Positions 49,882-59,156 of a stretch of DNA of 64,000 nt are shown here, piece after piece. Location: the NCBI RefSeq assembly GCF_020731145.1, contig NZ_JAJFZN010000003.1, positions 558,001-622,000 of the forward strand, read 5' to 3'. The notes below the pieces were generated by a model that was given only the letters and a program-made list of their open reading frames with translations, was not told the DNA's origin and ran no database searches. This stretch comes from Sneathiella sp. HT1-7. GTDB taxonomy: Bacteria > Pseudomonadota > Alphaproteobacteria > Sneathiellales > Sneathiellaceae. The translations under genes were made by a program, and so were the position numbers. Position 1 is the stretch's first letter. The number at the start of each line of letters is the position of its first letter.

Positions 49882-50771
49882 ATAGTTGTGACGGCTGCTG
49901 CGTTCCGGAACAGATCGGCGAGGAGGCGACCGGCGGGGCCGAGTTTTTCCGGCGCAGGAACAACGAGGTTGAGCGGCACAAGTAGTTCCAGCTTGTCGCG
50001 GGTGTTGAGAGGGCGGAGATCGCCATAGCTGATGTCTTTGTCGATCATATGGGCAGGAAGCCAGCAAAAGCCATGGCCCGCTTGTAGAATATCCCGTGCC
50101 TGATGAAAATCGCTCACCGTCCAGCGCTGCTCTGATTTCAGCCAACCGATTGACGTCGGTAGCTGCTGGTCTGTCCGGTCGCTGATGACAATCTGCAAAT
50201 GGCGGTGCAGTTCACCGGTTTCGACCGGGGTCTTGTTAGTGACAAGCGGATGGCGTTTATGAGCATAAGGCGCCATTCTCACAGCCATCAGGGGGGAACC
50301 CAGAAATCCCTGTGGGACAATCGGGCTGACCACCAGATCGGCGGTGGCTCCGGTAATAGCCTCCACCGCGCCGTTCAGGATAACGCTGTCAACCTTTAGG
50401 CGGGTGCCCTGTCCCTGTTCATGAAACCGGGCGAGAACGTCAGCCAATAACCCCGGCGGATAGATCCCCTCTACTGCGGTGGTGATTTCCGTCTCCCAGC
50501 CTGCGCGGGCGGTTTTGGCAAGCTGTTCCAGCTCCTCCGCATCCTTAAGCAGCCGTTGGGAGCGCCGCCGCATCACCTCTCCGATAGGGGTGAGCTGAAC
50601 TTTTTTGCCCGCCACGGTGAGCAATCTGACGCCGAGTTGGTCCTGTAGTTTTTGCACCGCGTGGTGAAGAGAGGAATGACTGCGGTTCAGCTTCTCCGCC
50701 GCCTGAAGATAGCCGCCATGGTCGATAACGGCATTAAAAACCTGCCATTGGGTGAGTGTCGTGGTCAGCAT
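49878..50771 (-). CDS. LysR-family transcriptional regulator
   Basis: The 297-residue protein has an N-terminal HTH (LTQWQVFNAVIDHGGYLQAAEKLNRSHSS... split here, about 5-60) and a periplasmic-binding-type effector domain (about 90-290). The recognition helix contains HSSLHHAVQKLQ. It is divergent from the DoxX gene across about 100 AT-rich bases that contain two operator-like palindromes, so DoxX is the probable target, together with autoregulation. No effector can be named. Confidence 0.92.
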   Translation of the reverse strand: MLTTTLTQWQVFNAVIDHGGYLQAAEKLNRSHSSLHHAVQKLQDQLGVRLLTVAGKKVQLTPIGEVMRRRSQRLLKDAEELEQLAKTARAGWETEITTAVEGIYPPGLLADVLARFHEQGQGTRLKVDSVILNGAVEAITGATADLVVSPIVPQGFLGSPLMAVRMAPYAHKRHPLVTNKTPVETGELHRHLQIVISDRTDQQLPTSIGWLKSEQRWTVSDFHQARDILQAGHGFCWLPAHMIDKDISYGDLRPLNTRDKLELLVPLNLVVPAPEKLGPAGRLLADLFRNAAAVTTI

Positions 50772-50836
50772 GTCTAAATTATAGACAATATATGCCGAAA
50801 TTATTCAATTTATATTCTATAAATCCGACATATATT
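50771..50836. promoter_or_regulatory. LysR-type operator region between lysR and doxX
   Basis: TGTCTA-AATTA-TAGACA (50771-50787) is a perfect palindrome overlapping the LysR start codon. AATATATGCCG (50787-50797) and CGACATATATT (50826-50836) form a longer inverted pair with one mismatch, about 39 bases apart. Both suit recognition and activation sites of a LysR dimer pair in the divergent promoter. Confidence 0.5.
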
Positions 50837-50874
50837 CTGCGAATAATTATTAACTGATGCTGGAGTTGATGACA

Positions 50875-51267
50875 ATGCTAGAGAAACTGAACCCTTTGTT
50901 TGACCTTGCTGGCCGTATTTTTATCGCGGTCCTGTTCGTCCCTGCCGGTTTCGGCAAGATTACCGGCTATAGCGGGACAGCCGGATATATGGAATCTGTT
51001 GGTGTGCCGGGCATTCTGCTCCCGCTCGTGATTATTGTGGAACTTGGCGGCGGTCTTGCCATTCTCGCGGGCTGGCAGACGCGGATCTGGGCCTTCCTGC
51101 TCGCCGGATTTACCCTGGTGTCAGGGTTGCTCTTTCATCTCCAGCCAGAAGACCAGATGCAGATGATCATGTTTACCAAGAATATTGCCATCGCAGGCGG
51201 GCTCTTATTTCTCGTCGCCAATGGAGCGGGTGCTTATAGCCTCGATCGGCGATCAAAACAGGCTTAG
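50875..51267 (+). CDS. DoxX-family membrane protein
   Basis: I place the start at 50875 (MLEKLNPLFDLAGR) since GGAG lies 9 bases upstream; in-frame ATGs at 50857 and 50869 are less well spaced. The 130-residue protein has four membrane helices with the DoxX signature RIFIAVLFVPAGFGKITGYSG and PLVIIVELGGGLAILAGW. DoxX proteins link to thiosulfate or quinone metabolism and to redox stress in various bacteria. It is controlled most likely by the divergent LysR. Confidence 0.88.
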   Translation: MLEKLNPLFDLAGRIFIAVLFVPAGFGKITGYSGTAGYMESVGVPGILLPLVIIVELGGGLAILAGWQTRIWAFLLAGFTLVSGLLFHLQPEDQMQMIMFTKNIAIAGGLLFLVANGAGAYSLDRRSKQA

Positions 51268-51273
51268 ACAAGC

Positions 51274-52047
51274 TTAATCATGGCGGGGACTGCGCCAGCC
51301 TGCGGCGAGCGCTTCAAGCTCGGAACAGAACCAGCGCTCCCCGTTATTTTCATTGATCCGCGTTGCGCTATACCACCGACTACCCGGTATATGATAGATT
51401 CTGCCGTTCTCGCTGATATTCCCTTTGATATTGCAGTCGGTACCCTCATGCGCGACCACTGTGGCAACGCTTTGATCCCGCCGCCATGCCCAGGGCATGC
51501 GGAAACTCCCCTGCCAGAGACCGAGACCGGCGGTTTTTGCCGCCGTTTCGTCCGGGGCGTATTTCGTTGAAAAGCGGCGATATGCAACGGCCCAGCCCGC
51601 ACGAACCATTTCCGCGTTGAGATCACGATCTTTGAGATAGCAAGTGGCAATCAAGCGGCCATATCTGTCTCTTTCCTTTCCCTTGCATCGGAGGGATTGT
51701 GACCCGACAAGGCTTTTGAGATAGGCGCCAGCCTCTGTACCGCAGGCATAGCTTTCCGTTTGATCATTAAAGCAGGTCTGATCCGACTCCGGCGCATCAA
51801 TCCCGTTCAAACGAATTCTCTCTCCGGCCAACCGGATCGTATCGCCATCAACCACATGGGCAGGGCCGTTCAACACACCGGTATAGGATGAATGGTTTTG
51901 GGTAGAGGGCATATCCGGCATCAGGCCAATTGCCGTTCCCGCAATAACGCTGATAACACCGATTGATGCAAACTGCACAAGACTGCCTTTCCGCTTATTC
52001 TCGCGCGCCCAGGGGGAGCGGAACTTAGTTTTGGGAAAGACGGACAA
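51274..52047 (-). CDS. Membrane-anchored or exported thermonuclease-like (SNase) protein
   Basis: The 257-residue protein has one N-terminal hydrophobic helix (about 24-46) and a staphylococcal nuclease domain (about 60-175): VVDGDTIRLAGERIRLNGIDAPESDQTC carries the catalytic Arg/Asp, and RDRYGRLIATCYL the second Arg. The Cys residues near C-terminal sides suggest periplasmic disulfides. An additional C-terminal segment (about 195-257) with NGRIYHIPGSRWYSATRI is an excalibur-like/unknown addition often found after SNase domains in alphaproteobacteria. It should cut DNA or RNA outside the cytosol. Stop is 6 bases from the doxX stop. Confidence 0.88.
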   Translation of the reverse strand: MSVFPKTKFRSPWARENKRKGSLVQFASIGVISVIAGTAIGLMPDMPSTQNHSSYTGVLNGPAHVVDGDTIRLAGERIRLNGIDAPESDQTCFNDQTESYACGTEAGAYLKSLVGSQSLRCKGKERDRYGRLIATCYLKDRDLNAEMVRAGWAVAYRRFSTKYAPDETAAKTAGLGLWQGSFRMPWAWRRDQSVATVVAHEGTDCNIKGNISENGRIYHIPGSRWYSATRINENNGERWFCSELEALAAGWRSPRHD

Positions 52048-52140
52048 GCCGGGCTCCTTGTGAACGGAATTCTTGCAATCCGATCAATTTTGGAGCGTAA
52101 AAATTAAGAAATGGTAATAGCCCGGCGTGTTTTTTGCGGT

Positions 52141-53127
52141 TTAGCGTGTTTTGGAGGCTGCGTCTGTAAGGATATTGATCTCAGCGCCCTTTTTATGGGC
52201 GTTTTCCGAGATATGCCGCCGCCAGGCGCGCGCGCCGGGTCGCCCCTGAAAGAGGCCGAGCATATGCCGTGTGATGGAGTTGAGCGGTACGCCCGCCTTC
52301 ATCTCCCGCGCCACATAGGGGAGCATTTGATCGATCACCTCGCGCCGCTCCGGGCTTTCGTCATCGGCGCCGTAGTGGCGCCGGTCGATCTCGGCGAGAA
52401 AATACGGGTTCTGATAGGCCTCCCGCCCGATCATCACGCCATCCACCTGCTGAAGATGGGCGTCAATCTCCTCATGGCTGGAAATCCCGCCATTGAGGAT
52501 GATTTCCAGCTCCGGCATGTCCTGCTTCAACCGGTAGACGCGGTCATAATCGAGCGGCGGGATGGTGCGGTTCTCCTTCGGGCTCAGGCCCGTGAGCCAG
52601 GCCTTGCGGGCATGGATGATAAAGGTTTTGATGCCCGTCTCCGCCACCCGCTCGATAAAGCCCTTGAAATAGTCATAGCTGTCGAGATCGTCGATGCCGA
52701 TGCGCGTCTTCACCGTGACGGGGAGGGAGGTTGCCCCCTGCATCGCCGCGACGCAATCCGCCACCGTCTCCGGCTCCGCCATCAGGCAGGCACCGAAGCG
52801 GCCGTTCTGCACCCGGTCGGACGGGCAGCCGACATTGAGATTGATCTCCTGATAGCCATAGTCTTCCGCGATTTCCGAACATTTGGCCAGCGCCTCCGGC
52901 TCACTCCCGCCGAGCTGCAGGGCAAGCGGCTGCTCCGCTGGATCGAAACGCAGAAAGCGATCCGTATCGCCAAACAGGATCGCCCCCGTCGTCACCATCT
53001 CCGTATAGAGAAGGGCGCGCGAGGAAATGAGGCGCAGGAAATACCGGTCATGCCGGTCCGTCCAGTCCATCATGGGCGCGATACTTATGGTGCGGTCTAG
53101 TTTGGTCACAGGGGCCTCAGTGTTCAT
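52141..53127 (-). CDS. dusA: tRNA-dihydrouridine(20/20a) synthase
   Basis: DusA reduces uridines 20/20a in the tRNA D-loop with FMN and NADPH. The 328-residue protein begins [19 protein letters not shown], has [11 protein letters not shown], the [22 protein letters not shown] block with the catalytic Cys, [28 protein letters not shown] and the C-terminal [20 protein letters not shown] of the DusA branch. It is monocistronic; the AT-rich DUF4238 region begins just upstream. Confidence 0.95.
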   Translation of the reverse strand: MNTEAPVTKLDRTISIAPMMDWTDRHDRYFLRLISSRALLYTEMVTTGAILFGDTDRFLRFDPAEQPLALQLGGSEPEALAKCSEIAEDYGYQEINLNVGCPSDRVQNGRFGACLMAEPETVADCVAAMQGATSLPVTVKTRIGIDDLDSYDYFKGFIERVAETGIKTFIIHARKAWLTGLSPKENRTIPPLDYDRVYRLKQDMPELEIILNGGISSHEEIDAHLQQVDGVMIGREAYQNPYFLAEIDRRHYGADDESPERREVIDQMLPYVAREMKAGVPLNSITRHMLGLFQGRPGARAWRRHISENAHKKGAEINILTDAASKTR

Positions 53128-53264
53128 TTCCGGTTTAGATATAGGGATATGAACCTAAAACCAAAGAAAAATTGATATTTAGCATTTTAAGATGGGGTGT
53201 AAGCGGCAAAAATTCTTGAGGAGTCGATCTATAGGCGCGCGTTAATGTCTGTTTACTGCAGATC

Positions 53265-53299
53265 AGCAGACGAGTTCATCCGATGCAAACTCGTCTGCT
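53265..53299. repeat. Perfect 12-bp inverted repeat upstream of the DUF4238 gene
   Basis: AGCAGACGAGTT (53265-53276) and AACTCGTCTGCT (53288-53299) are exact inverse copies around an 11-base spacer. No T tract follows on either strand. It lies in the boundary between dusA and the AT-rich gene. It could be a hairpin, an operator, or a trace of an insertion event. Confidence 0.6.
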
Positions 53300-53353
53300 A
53301 ATGACCTGAAGCAGTCGTCTGAAAAATGGAAATTTAGTGTATATTTTCGTAAT

Positions 53354-54238
53354 ATGTTATACGAAAATATGAGACACCATTACGTTCCACAATTTTTACT
53401 ACGTGCATGGGCCAATGGCTCACTTGACGGAAAAGTCGAGGATATCCGGCTTGATTTGAATGGTTTTCCTTCTTCGCGACGAGCCCCTAAGTCAACAGGC
53501 TATAAAGATGATTTATATGCCCTGTCCAAGCCTGTTGTTGCTGGCATGAAGAGGCACGATATTGAAAAGATATTCTTAATGCAGGTTGATAATCTCGCAG
53601 CCAGAGCGCATCAGAAACTTGTTGAACACGGACTTAGATCATTAACAAATAGCGAGCGGTCTGACTGGGTCCGTTTCTTGATGTCTTTGCGCGTTCGTCA
53701 GCCAGATATTGTCCAGAAACTAAAAATTGAATCTGAGGAACAGTTGACCAAGACACTGGCACAGCAACCCGAAGAATATGATGTAATCTCTGAAAATGGT
53801 GATCCACCAACACTTGTTGAATGGACAGAGCAGCAATCACCTGGGCACATTGAAAATTTTGGCTTGTTGTTCTTTCATGAAATAGCAAGCAATCCTGAAG
53901 TCGGCGATAAAATTTTCAAAATGAAGTGGTGGCTTTGGGACTTTACAAATGTTTCCTTTGATCTGCTGTTAGGCGATCACCCTTGTGTTTTTACTAAGGG
54001 AATTGATGATCCAAACTTGATCATCGCGTTACCAATTTCTCCCAAGAAAGCATTTATGGCAACAAACTCAGAAGGCGTTGCTGCTACAATAAGGAAGCAA
54101 GTTCCTAAGCAACTTGCCATGCGTCTGAACGAGTCATCTCTTAATCAAGCTCGTGCTCGTATATACGCACGCAACACTTCTCCAAAGCGGTTCATTCAGA
54201 ATCGAGCGCATTTCCGCTCAGAAGTAAAGATTTGCTAA
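53354..54238 (+). CDS. DUF4238 protein, AT-rich, probably acquired
   Basis: The 294-residue protein begins near RHHYVPQFLLRAW, the DUF4238 opening motif, and has LLGDHPCVFTKG and LPISPKKAFMA in the second half, as in other members. Another in-frame ATG (53369) lies directly ahead of the motif; neither has a clear ribosome site. The function of the family is not known. The gene is notably AT-rich, single, and bracketed by two long perfect inverted repeats (53265-53299 and 54245-54274), features that suggest horizontal acquisition. No toxin, nuclease or transposase is next to it. Confidence 0.8.
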   Translation: MLYENMRHHYVPQFLLRAWANGSLDGKVEDIRLDLNGFPSSRRAPKSTGYKDDLYALSKPVVAGMKRHDIEKIFLMQVDNLAARAHQKLVEHGLRSLTNSERSDWVRFLMSLRVRQPDIVQKLKIESEEQLTKTLAQQPEEYDVISENGDPPTLVEWTEQQSPGHIENFGLLFFHEIASNPEVGDKIFKMKWWLWDFTNVSFDLLLGDHPCVFTKGIDDPNLIIALPISPKKAFMATNSEGVAATIRKQVPKQLAMRLNESSLNQARARIYARNTSPKRFIQNRAHFRSEVKIC

Positions 54239-54244
54239 CTTTCT

Positions 54245-54274
54245 ATGCTTTGATTAGGCCGTTCATCAAAGCAT
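54245..54274. terminator. Perfect hairpin after the DUF4238 gene
   Basis: ATGCTTTGAT (54245-54254) and ATCAAAGCAT (54265-54274) pair exactly, extendable by one T-A pair, around a 10-base loop. It starts 6 bases after the DUF4238 stop. There is no T run, so termination would be weak; the symmetry and position still suggest a 3'-end structure. Confidence 0.5.
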
Positions 54275-54331
54275 AACCCTTGCCCAACGCGTGCAATCGG
54301 CGCTACACTTCTTCGCAAAAAGGAGAAGAAA

Positions 54332-55219
54332 ATGGGACAAACCCTTCAATCCACCACCGGCTTCAGTGTTAAACCGCTGGACAAGTCCTTCGGTGCTCTG
54401 GTGCGGGAGATCGATCTGCGCAGCATTGATGCGGCAACCTTTTACGATCTCTATCAGGCCTGGCTCACCTATGGCCTGCTGATCTTTCCGGGGCAGGGGC
54501 TCGGAAAATCCGAACAGGTGGCCTTTGCGCGGCGCTTCGGCGATCTGATCGAGGAGCTGAAGGCCGTCGAGATCAGTAATGTCAAGCCGGACGGCAGCCT
54601 GCGCGATGCGCCGGACGATGACATGATGAAGATCATCCGCGGCAATATGCACTGGCACCAGGACAGCACCTATATGCCGGTCCAGGCGAAGGGCGCGGTG
54701 TTCAGCGCCCATGTCGTGCCGAAGCGGCAGGGCGATACCGCCTTTGCCGATATGCGCGATGCCTATGATGCCCTCGATGAGGCGACGAAGGCGCGGATCA
54801 GCACGCTCTCGGCCTATCACTCCCTCGAATACAGTCAGCGGGCCGTGGGGGAGGAGACCAAGAAGGAAAACAGCGAATATATTGGCTATGGCATGAATGT
54901 GGGCGAGGTGCCGCTTCGCCCGCTGGTCAAGACGCACCCCGAAACGGGGCGCAAGGCGCTGGCCGTCGGACGTCATGCCTATGGCATTCCGGGCCTGACG
55001 GAGGCGGAATCGGAGGAGCTGATCGCGCGGCTTAACAATTTTGCGGTGGCCGACGAGCGGCGGATCTATCAGCACCGCTGGAGCGCCGGGGATATTGTCG
55101 TCTGGGATAACCGCTGCCTGATGCACCGCGCCTGCGAATGGGATTTCTCCGAACCGCGCATCATGCTGCATTCGCGCATCGCCGGCGACCCTGCGACTGA
55201 AATGGCCCTGTCACAGTAA
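54332..55219 (+). CDS. TauD/TfdA-family 2-oxoglutarate dioxygenase
   Basis: The 295-residue non-heme iron enzyme has the facial triad HxD at H109-Q-D111 (HWHQDSTY) and a distal His at about H265 (LMHRA), and Arg near 282 (HSRIAGD) for 2-oxoglutarate. It hydroxylates a substrate with O2 and 2-oxoglutarate; related enzymes act on taurine, 2,4-D or alpha-ketoglutarate-dependent sulfonates. No substrate-specific neighbours exist. AAGGAGAAG precedes the ATG. Base composition returns to the local high GC, so the AT-rich island ends before it. Confidence 0.9.
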   Translation: MGQTLQSTTGFSVKPLDKSFGALVREIDLRSIDAATFYDLYQAWLTYGLLIFPGQGLGKSEQVAFARRFGDLIEELKAVEISNVKPDGSLRDAPDDDMMKIIRGNMHWHQDSTYMPVQAKGAVFSAHVVPKRQGDTAFADMRDAYDALDEATKARISTLSAYHSLEYSQRAVGEETKKENSEYIGYGMNVGEVPLRPLVKTHPETGRKALAVGRHAYGIPGLTEAESEELIARLNNFAVADERRIYQHRWSAGDIVVWDNRCLMHRACEWDFSEPRIMLHSRIAGDPATEMALSQ

Positions 55220-55368
55220 ATCTGCGCGTTATTTCACGCCCATGGAATCTCGTCTGTCCGGCTATTTTGCCGGGCAGGCAATCCAGGCGTTACTTCTAAA
55301 ATAGTAGTCTGCCTCAGCGCGCCAGATTTTTCTGTAATAGATAACTGTGCGATTGATCTCCTTCTCTC

Positions 55369-55410
55369 TTGACCTAAATCAAAGCAATTGGTCGCGTAGC
55401 CAGTTAGATT
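55369..55410 (+). promoter_or_regulatory. FNR/FixK-type box and -10 element upstream of the phasin-like gene
   Basis: TTGAC-CTAA-ATCAA (55369-55382) matches the CRP/FNR-superfamily anaerobox TTGAY-N4-RTCAA in both half sites. A -10-like TAGATT lies at 55405-55410, which puts the expected start near 55417, 41.5 bases from the box centre, the spacing of class II FNR activation. The ATG of the next gene is at 55446 with AGGAGG before it. Confidence 0.65.
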
Positions 55411-55445
55411 GAATAATCTGAATTGATCACAGCAGGAGGCGGCAT

Positions 55446-55787
55446 ATGACCAAAAAATCCGATAAATCCATGAATGGTGAATTCCTTCAGCCAATAGGCA
55501 TTCCTTTCAATATTGAGGCAATGGCTGGGATGAACCAGAAATTCTACAAGATGATGATGTCCTGCAATGAGGAAATCATGAATTTTGGCCGCAATCGGCT
55601 CAAAGAGGATTTGGACATGCCTCAGAAGCTCGCGGAATGCAAATCGCCGCAGGAAATGATGGGTGTCTGTCTTGGTTTTTATCAGACCGCATTCAAGCAA
55701 TATACGGATGAGGCGGGGGAAATAACTCGCATCTACAGGGATATGGCCGCCGAAGCGCCGGAAATATTCAAGTCGATGCCAGAGTAG
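55446..55787 (+). CDS. Phasin-like small protein
   Basis: The 113-residue helical protein (MTKKSDKSMNGEF... then NIEAMAGMNQKFYKMMMSCNEEIMNFGRNRL split into helices, and SPQEMMGVCLGFYQTAFKQYTDEAGEI) resembles phasin-family proteins that coat polyhydroxyalkanoate granules, including the F-Y-Q-T-A segment around the middle. The assignment is moderate; no pha gene is nearby. A strong AGGAGG ribosome site and an FNR-type promoter precede it, and microaerobic conditions favour polymer storage, which agrees with the guess. Confidence 0.65.
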   Translation: MTKKSDKSMNGEFLQPIGIPFNIEAMAGMNQKFYKMMMSCNEEIMNFGRNRLKEDLDMPQKLAECKSPQEMMGVCLGFYQTAFKQYTDEAGEITRIYRDMAAEAPEIFKSMPE

Positions 55788-56001
55788 CGCTTATCGCGCT
55801 TGGTTCGGTAAACTTCCTGCGAATGTCGCGCCGCTACTGATATCGGGGGCGGCGATGGACATGTTATTTTCGAAAAATAGCTAGGTGGCTCCGGGCCTAT
55901 TTCGGCATGTGCTGCATGTTTGCTTTGCCCCGCAATGCGACTTCCTGTAAAAGAGCGCAAACAGGAACAGATTCAAGCAGTTTTAGGAAGCAGCCGCCAA
56001 G

Positions 56002-57693
56002 ATGACTCGCCACCTTATTACCTCCGCCTTACCCTATATCAATGGTGTCAAGCATTTGGGGAACCTGATCGGCTCTATGTTGCCGTCCGACCTCTATGCA
56101 CGTTATCTGCGGGCGCGAGGAGAAGAGGTGCTGTTTATCTGCGCCACCGACGAGCATGGCACGCCTGCTGAACTCGCCGCCCGCGAAAAAGGACAGGATG
56201 TGGCGGAGTTCTGCGCGGAGCAACATAAGGTACAGGCCGATCTCGGCGCCGCATTCGATCTCACTTTCGATTATTTTGGCCGCTCGTCTTCTCCGCAGAA
56301 TAAGGAATTGACCCAGCATTTCGGCAACAAGCTCTATGAGAATGGCTATATTGATGAGCGCGTGACACGGCAAGTCTATTCCATCGATGATGACCGCTTC
56401 CTGCCGGACCGCTATGTGGAGGGAACATGCCCGCATTGTGGCTATGATAAAGCGCGCGGCGATCAATGCGAGAATTGTACGCGGCTTCTCGATCCGACAG
56501 ACCTGCTGGAGCCCCGCTCGGCGGTGTCGGGCAGCACCAATCTTGAAATCCGCGAGAGCAAGCATCTGTTCCTGCTACAGTCAAAGCTCGCCGATGAAAT
56601 TCGCGTCTGGGTCAACCGTCATCAGGATTGGCCTGTACTCGTTTCCTCCATCGCGTTGAAATGGCTGGATGAGGGGCTACATGACCGTGGTATTACGCGT
56701 GACCTTAAATGGGGCGTACCGGTCGATCGGGCAGGGCTGGAGGATAAGGTTTATTATGTCTGGTTCGATGCGCCGATTGAATATATCGCGGCAACCAAGG
56801 AATGGGCCGATGAAGATCCATCAGGCCGAGACTGGAAAAGCTGGTGGTATGAGGCCGAGGATGTGCGTTATGTGCAGGTGATGGCGAAGGATAATGTGCC
56901 GTTTCATACGGTCACCTTTCCCGGTACTATCCTCGCCAGTCGTGAGCCCTGGAAGATGGTTGATTATATCAAGGGATTCAACTGGCTAAACTATTACGGC
57001 GGGAAATTCTCGACCAGTCAGAAGCGTGGCATTTTCATGTCAGACGCGATCGAGCTTCTGCCCTCCGACTATTGGCGCTATTACCTCCTCGCCAATGCAC
57101 CGGAAACCTCTGATGCCAGTTTTACCTGGGATGGCTTTGCCGGCACGGTGAACAAGGATCTTGCTGATATCCTCGGAAATTTTGTCAATCGGACGTTGAA
57201 ATTCTGCACATCCAAGTTTGGCGATCAACTCCCTGAAGGCGGGGAGGCGGGTGATGCGGAAGCGGCACTTGCCAAGGCACTGACCGAACGTCTGGACGCC
57301 TATAACACTCATATGGGAGAACTGCAGATTCGAAAGGCCATGCAGGAACTGCGGGCGATCTGGGCGCTTGGCAATGAGTATCTGACGGAGACAGCCCCGT
57401 GGACCGCCTTCAAGACCGATCCGGATGCTGCGGCGCAGTCCTTGCGCATCGCCATCAACCTTATTCGCATCTTTGCGGTATTAAGTGCCCCGGTCATTCC
57501 CAATGCCGCGCAGAAGATGGCGGCCTGCGTCGGTTTGACGCTTGGCGCAAACGATTGGATCGAGGGCGATATGATGACGGAACTGCAGACGCTGCAATCT
57601 GGACATGGTTTTGAAATTCCGGATGTCTTATTCCGTAAGATTTCTGACGATGAAGTTGCCGCTTGGGAAGAACGTTTCGGCGGAGTATCATAA
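56002..57693 (+). CDS. metG: Methionyl-tRNA synthetase
   Basis: The class I synthetase charges initiator and elongator tRNA-Met. The 563-residue protein has the HIGH-like H18-L-G-N21, a single zinc knuckle with CPHCG and CENC (about 143-159), and the KMSKS-equivalent KFSTS (about 333-337). The anticodon-binding helical domain closes the protein; the extra C-terminal tRNA-binding (Trbp111) domain of some bacterial MetG is missing. It is flanked by about 215 bases upstream; the tad locus starts after 125 bases. Confidence 0.96.
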   Translation: MTRHLITSALPYINGVKHLGNLIGSMLPSDLYARYLRARGEEVLFICATDEHGTPAELAAREKGQDVAEFCAEQHKVQADLGAAFDLTFDYFGRSSSPQNKELTQHFGNKLYENGYIDERVTRQVYSIDDDRFLPDRYVEGTCPHCGYDKARGDQCENCTRLLDPTDLLEPRSAVSGSTNLEIRESKHLFLLQSKLADEIRVWVNRHQDWPVLVSSIALKWLDEGLHDRGITRDLKWGVPVDRAGLEDKVYYVWFDAPIEYIAATKEWADEDPSGRDWKSWWYEAEDVRYVQVMAKDNVPFHTVTFPGTILASREPWKMVDYIKGFNWLNYYGGKFSTSQKRGIFMSDAIELLPSDYWRYYLLANAPETSDASFTWDGFAGTVNKDLADILGNFVNRTLKFCTSKFGDQLPEGGEAGDAEAALAKALTERLDAYNTHMGELQIRKAMQELRAIWALGNEYLTETAPWTAFKTDPDAAAQSLRIAINLIRIFAVLSAPVIPNAAQKMAACVGLTLGANDWIEGDMMTELQTLQSGHGFEIPDVLFRKISDDEVAAWEERFGGVS

Positions 57694-57753
57694 GAAAACG
57701 GCCTGTATTCGGTCCTATTTTTCCGTGAATTTTATCCAAGTTAACTCTAGTTA

Positions 57754-57768
57754 TTAACCGGGTTTTAA
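57754..57768 (+). promoter_or_regulatory. CtrA-type box upstream of the first tadE
   Basis: TTAACCGGGTTTTAA is a TTAA-N7-TTAA match beginning with TTAACC, the preferred CtrA half site. It ends 49 bases ahead of the tadE start codon, in the promoter region after metG. Confidence 0.65.
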
Positions 57769-57817
57769 GGCCTATTCGCTACTCTTTTGCTTATTTTTGC
57801 AAAAGGATCGTTTAGCG

Positions 57818-58435
57818 ATGACATTAGGCAAGCTTCTAAAACGCAGGATCCTGAACGCGTTTGCTCAGGATACCCTTGGCGCGACAGCAGTTGAGCTGGC
57901 GATGATCGCGCCTGTGCTGATTCTGGTGCTGGTCGGTATCATCGAGCTCAGCATGGCGATGTTCATCAATACGGTGGTAGAAGGCAGCCTGAAAGACGCC
58001 TCCCGCCTTGGCCTGACCGGACAGATCCAGGATGGCGCCAGCAATACTCAAGCCCTTGTCGATATGCTCAACGAAGCCTCTCTCGGACTTCTTGGGCTGA
58101 CGACCGGTGATGTAACAACTCTCGTCTATGAAAACTTCTCCTATGTGGGGCAGGGCGAGGAATATACCGACTTGAACGGCGATGGCAGTTGGACTCCCGG
58201 CCCATACACCCATTCTGACGGCACGATTTATCCAGATGGTGAACCCTGGGTTGAGGTGAACGGCAACGGTGTTTATGACGAGGATTTCGGTGTTGCCGGG
58301 CTCGGCGCACAAGGAGATATCGTTCTCTATACTGTTGAGTATAACTGGAATTTCCTCAGCGGTCAGGTCATCCCGATCCTGGAGGGAGTTATTCCCATGC
58401 ATGCATCCATTGTGGTGCGAAACGAACCTTATTAA
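57818..58435 (+). CDS. TadE-like pseudopilin with calcium-loop motifs
   Basis: AAGGA 11 bases upstream points to the ATG at 57818 (MTLGKLLKRR); a TTG at 57797 is also in frame. The 205-residue protein has the TadE prepilin-like segment G21-ATAVELAMIAPVLILVLVG with the Glu of the processing site E26, followed by the membrane helix. The C-terminal half carries DLNGDG (118-123) and VNGNGVYDED (147-156), patterns like EF-hand or dockerin calcium loops. Pseudopilins of this kind assemble with the Flp fibre. It heads a two-gene unit with a second TadE-like gene 29 bases downstream. Confidence 0.85.
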   Translation: MTLGKLLKRRILNAFAQDTLGATAVELAMIAPVLILVLVGIIELSMAMFINTVVEGSLKDASRLGLTGQIQDGASNTQALVDMLNEASLGLLGLTTGDVTTLVYENFSYVGQGEEYTDLNGDGSWTPGPYTHSDGTIYPDGEPWVEVNGNGVYDEDFGVAGLGAQGDIVLYTVEYNWNFLSGQVIPILEGVIPMHASIVVRNEPY

Positions 58436-58464
58436 TACGCTATTACCTTCAACTGAGGTCTAAT

Positions 58465-59094
58465 ATGAAGCGTTTACTTAAATCTACTGGCAGTCGAATG
58501 CTCGGCCATATCGGCGAGTTTATCCGTAACCATCGTGGCGTGGCCATGGCGGAATTTGCTTTGATGCTGCCGGTGTTGATGCTCCTCACCGCGGGCAGTT
58601 TTGAAGTCGCACGCTATGCCCTGATGACGCAGAAATTGGATCGGATCGCGGCAACGCTATCGGATTTGATCGCGCGATCGACTATTGAGGATATCACTGA
58701 GGTTGAAATCTCCAACATTATCGATTCTGCGCTTTATATGGCGCAACCATTTGATATTTCTGGTGATAACATGATTATCCTGACGTCGGTTCAGGGTCGA
58801 GCCGGGGAAGCACCGGAAATTCTCAGCCAGCGGGTTTCTGGATCAATTACTGGCTACAGCAGTAATATTGGTGACACAGTTGGTGGTGACGCGAGCCTGC
58901 CATCGGCCTTTCCTGATGCTGGCTCTGGCGAGACATTGGCAGATGGGGAGACCTTGATCATTGCTGAGATCTACTATGACTATAATCCCTATCTCATAGG
59001 TGAAATCGGATTTTTTGGGGATATGATGCTGCGGGCGCGTGCCTATTTCCGGCCTCGATTTACCGACACGATCACCTTCCCGGCATCACCGTAG
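58465..59094 (+). CDS. TadE-like pseudopilin, second copy
   Basis: The 209-residue protein has a short basic start, then HRGVAMAEFALMLPVLMLLTAGSFEVAR (split here: G25-VAMAEFALMLPVL), the TadE cleavage/membrane region with E30, and a C-terminal periplasmic part with IAEIYYDYNPYL. It does not have the Ca-loop motifs of the first copy. GAGG precedes the ATG. It is the last gene on this strand before a terminator; the TadG gene lies convergent beyond it. Confidence 0.88.
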   Translation: MKRLLKSTGSRMLGHIGEFIRNHRGVAMAEFALMLPVLMLLTAGSFEVARYALMTQKLDRIAATLSDLIARSTIEDITEVEISNIIDSALYMAQPFDISGDNMIILTSVQGRAGEAPEILSQRVSGSITGYSSNIGDTVGGDASLPSAFPDAGSGETLADGETLIIAEIYYDYNPYLIGEIGFFGDMMLRARAYFRPRFTDTITFPASP

Positions 59095-59131
59095 ACAAAA
59101 AAATTCTCTAAAGCATATGCTTGTCCAACAA

Positions 59132-59156
59132 GGCCGCCCTATATCATGGGGCGGCC
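59132..59156 (+). terminator. Terminator after the tadE pair
   Basis: GGCCGCCC (59132-59139) pairs with GGGCGGCC (59149-59156), with a TATATCATG loop, followed by ATTTTATT. It lies 37 bases after the second tadE stop. Confidence 0.7.

Noticed and set aside
54266-55171. 301-codon minus-strand frame opposite the TauD-family gene
   Set aside because: The plus-strand frame has the HxD facial triad; the opposite has no recognisable motif.
56995-57015. KFSTS in place of KMSKS as evidence of a broken MetRS
   Set aside because: Variants of this loop are common in MetG proteins and the rest of the enzyme is intact.
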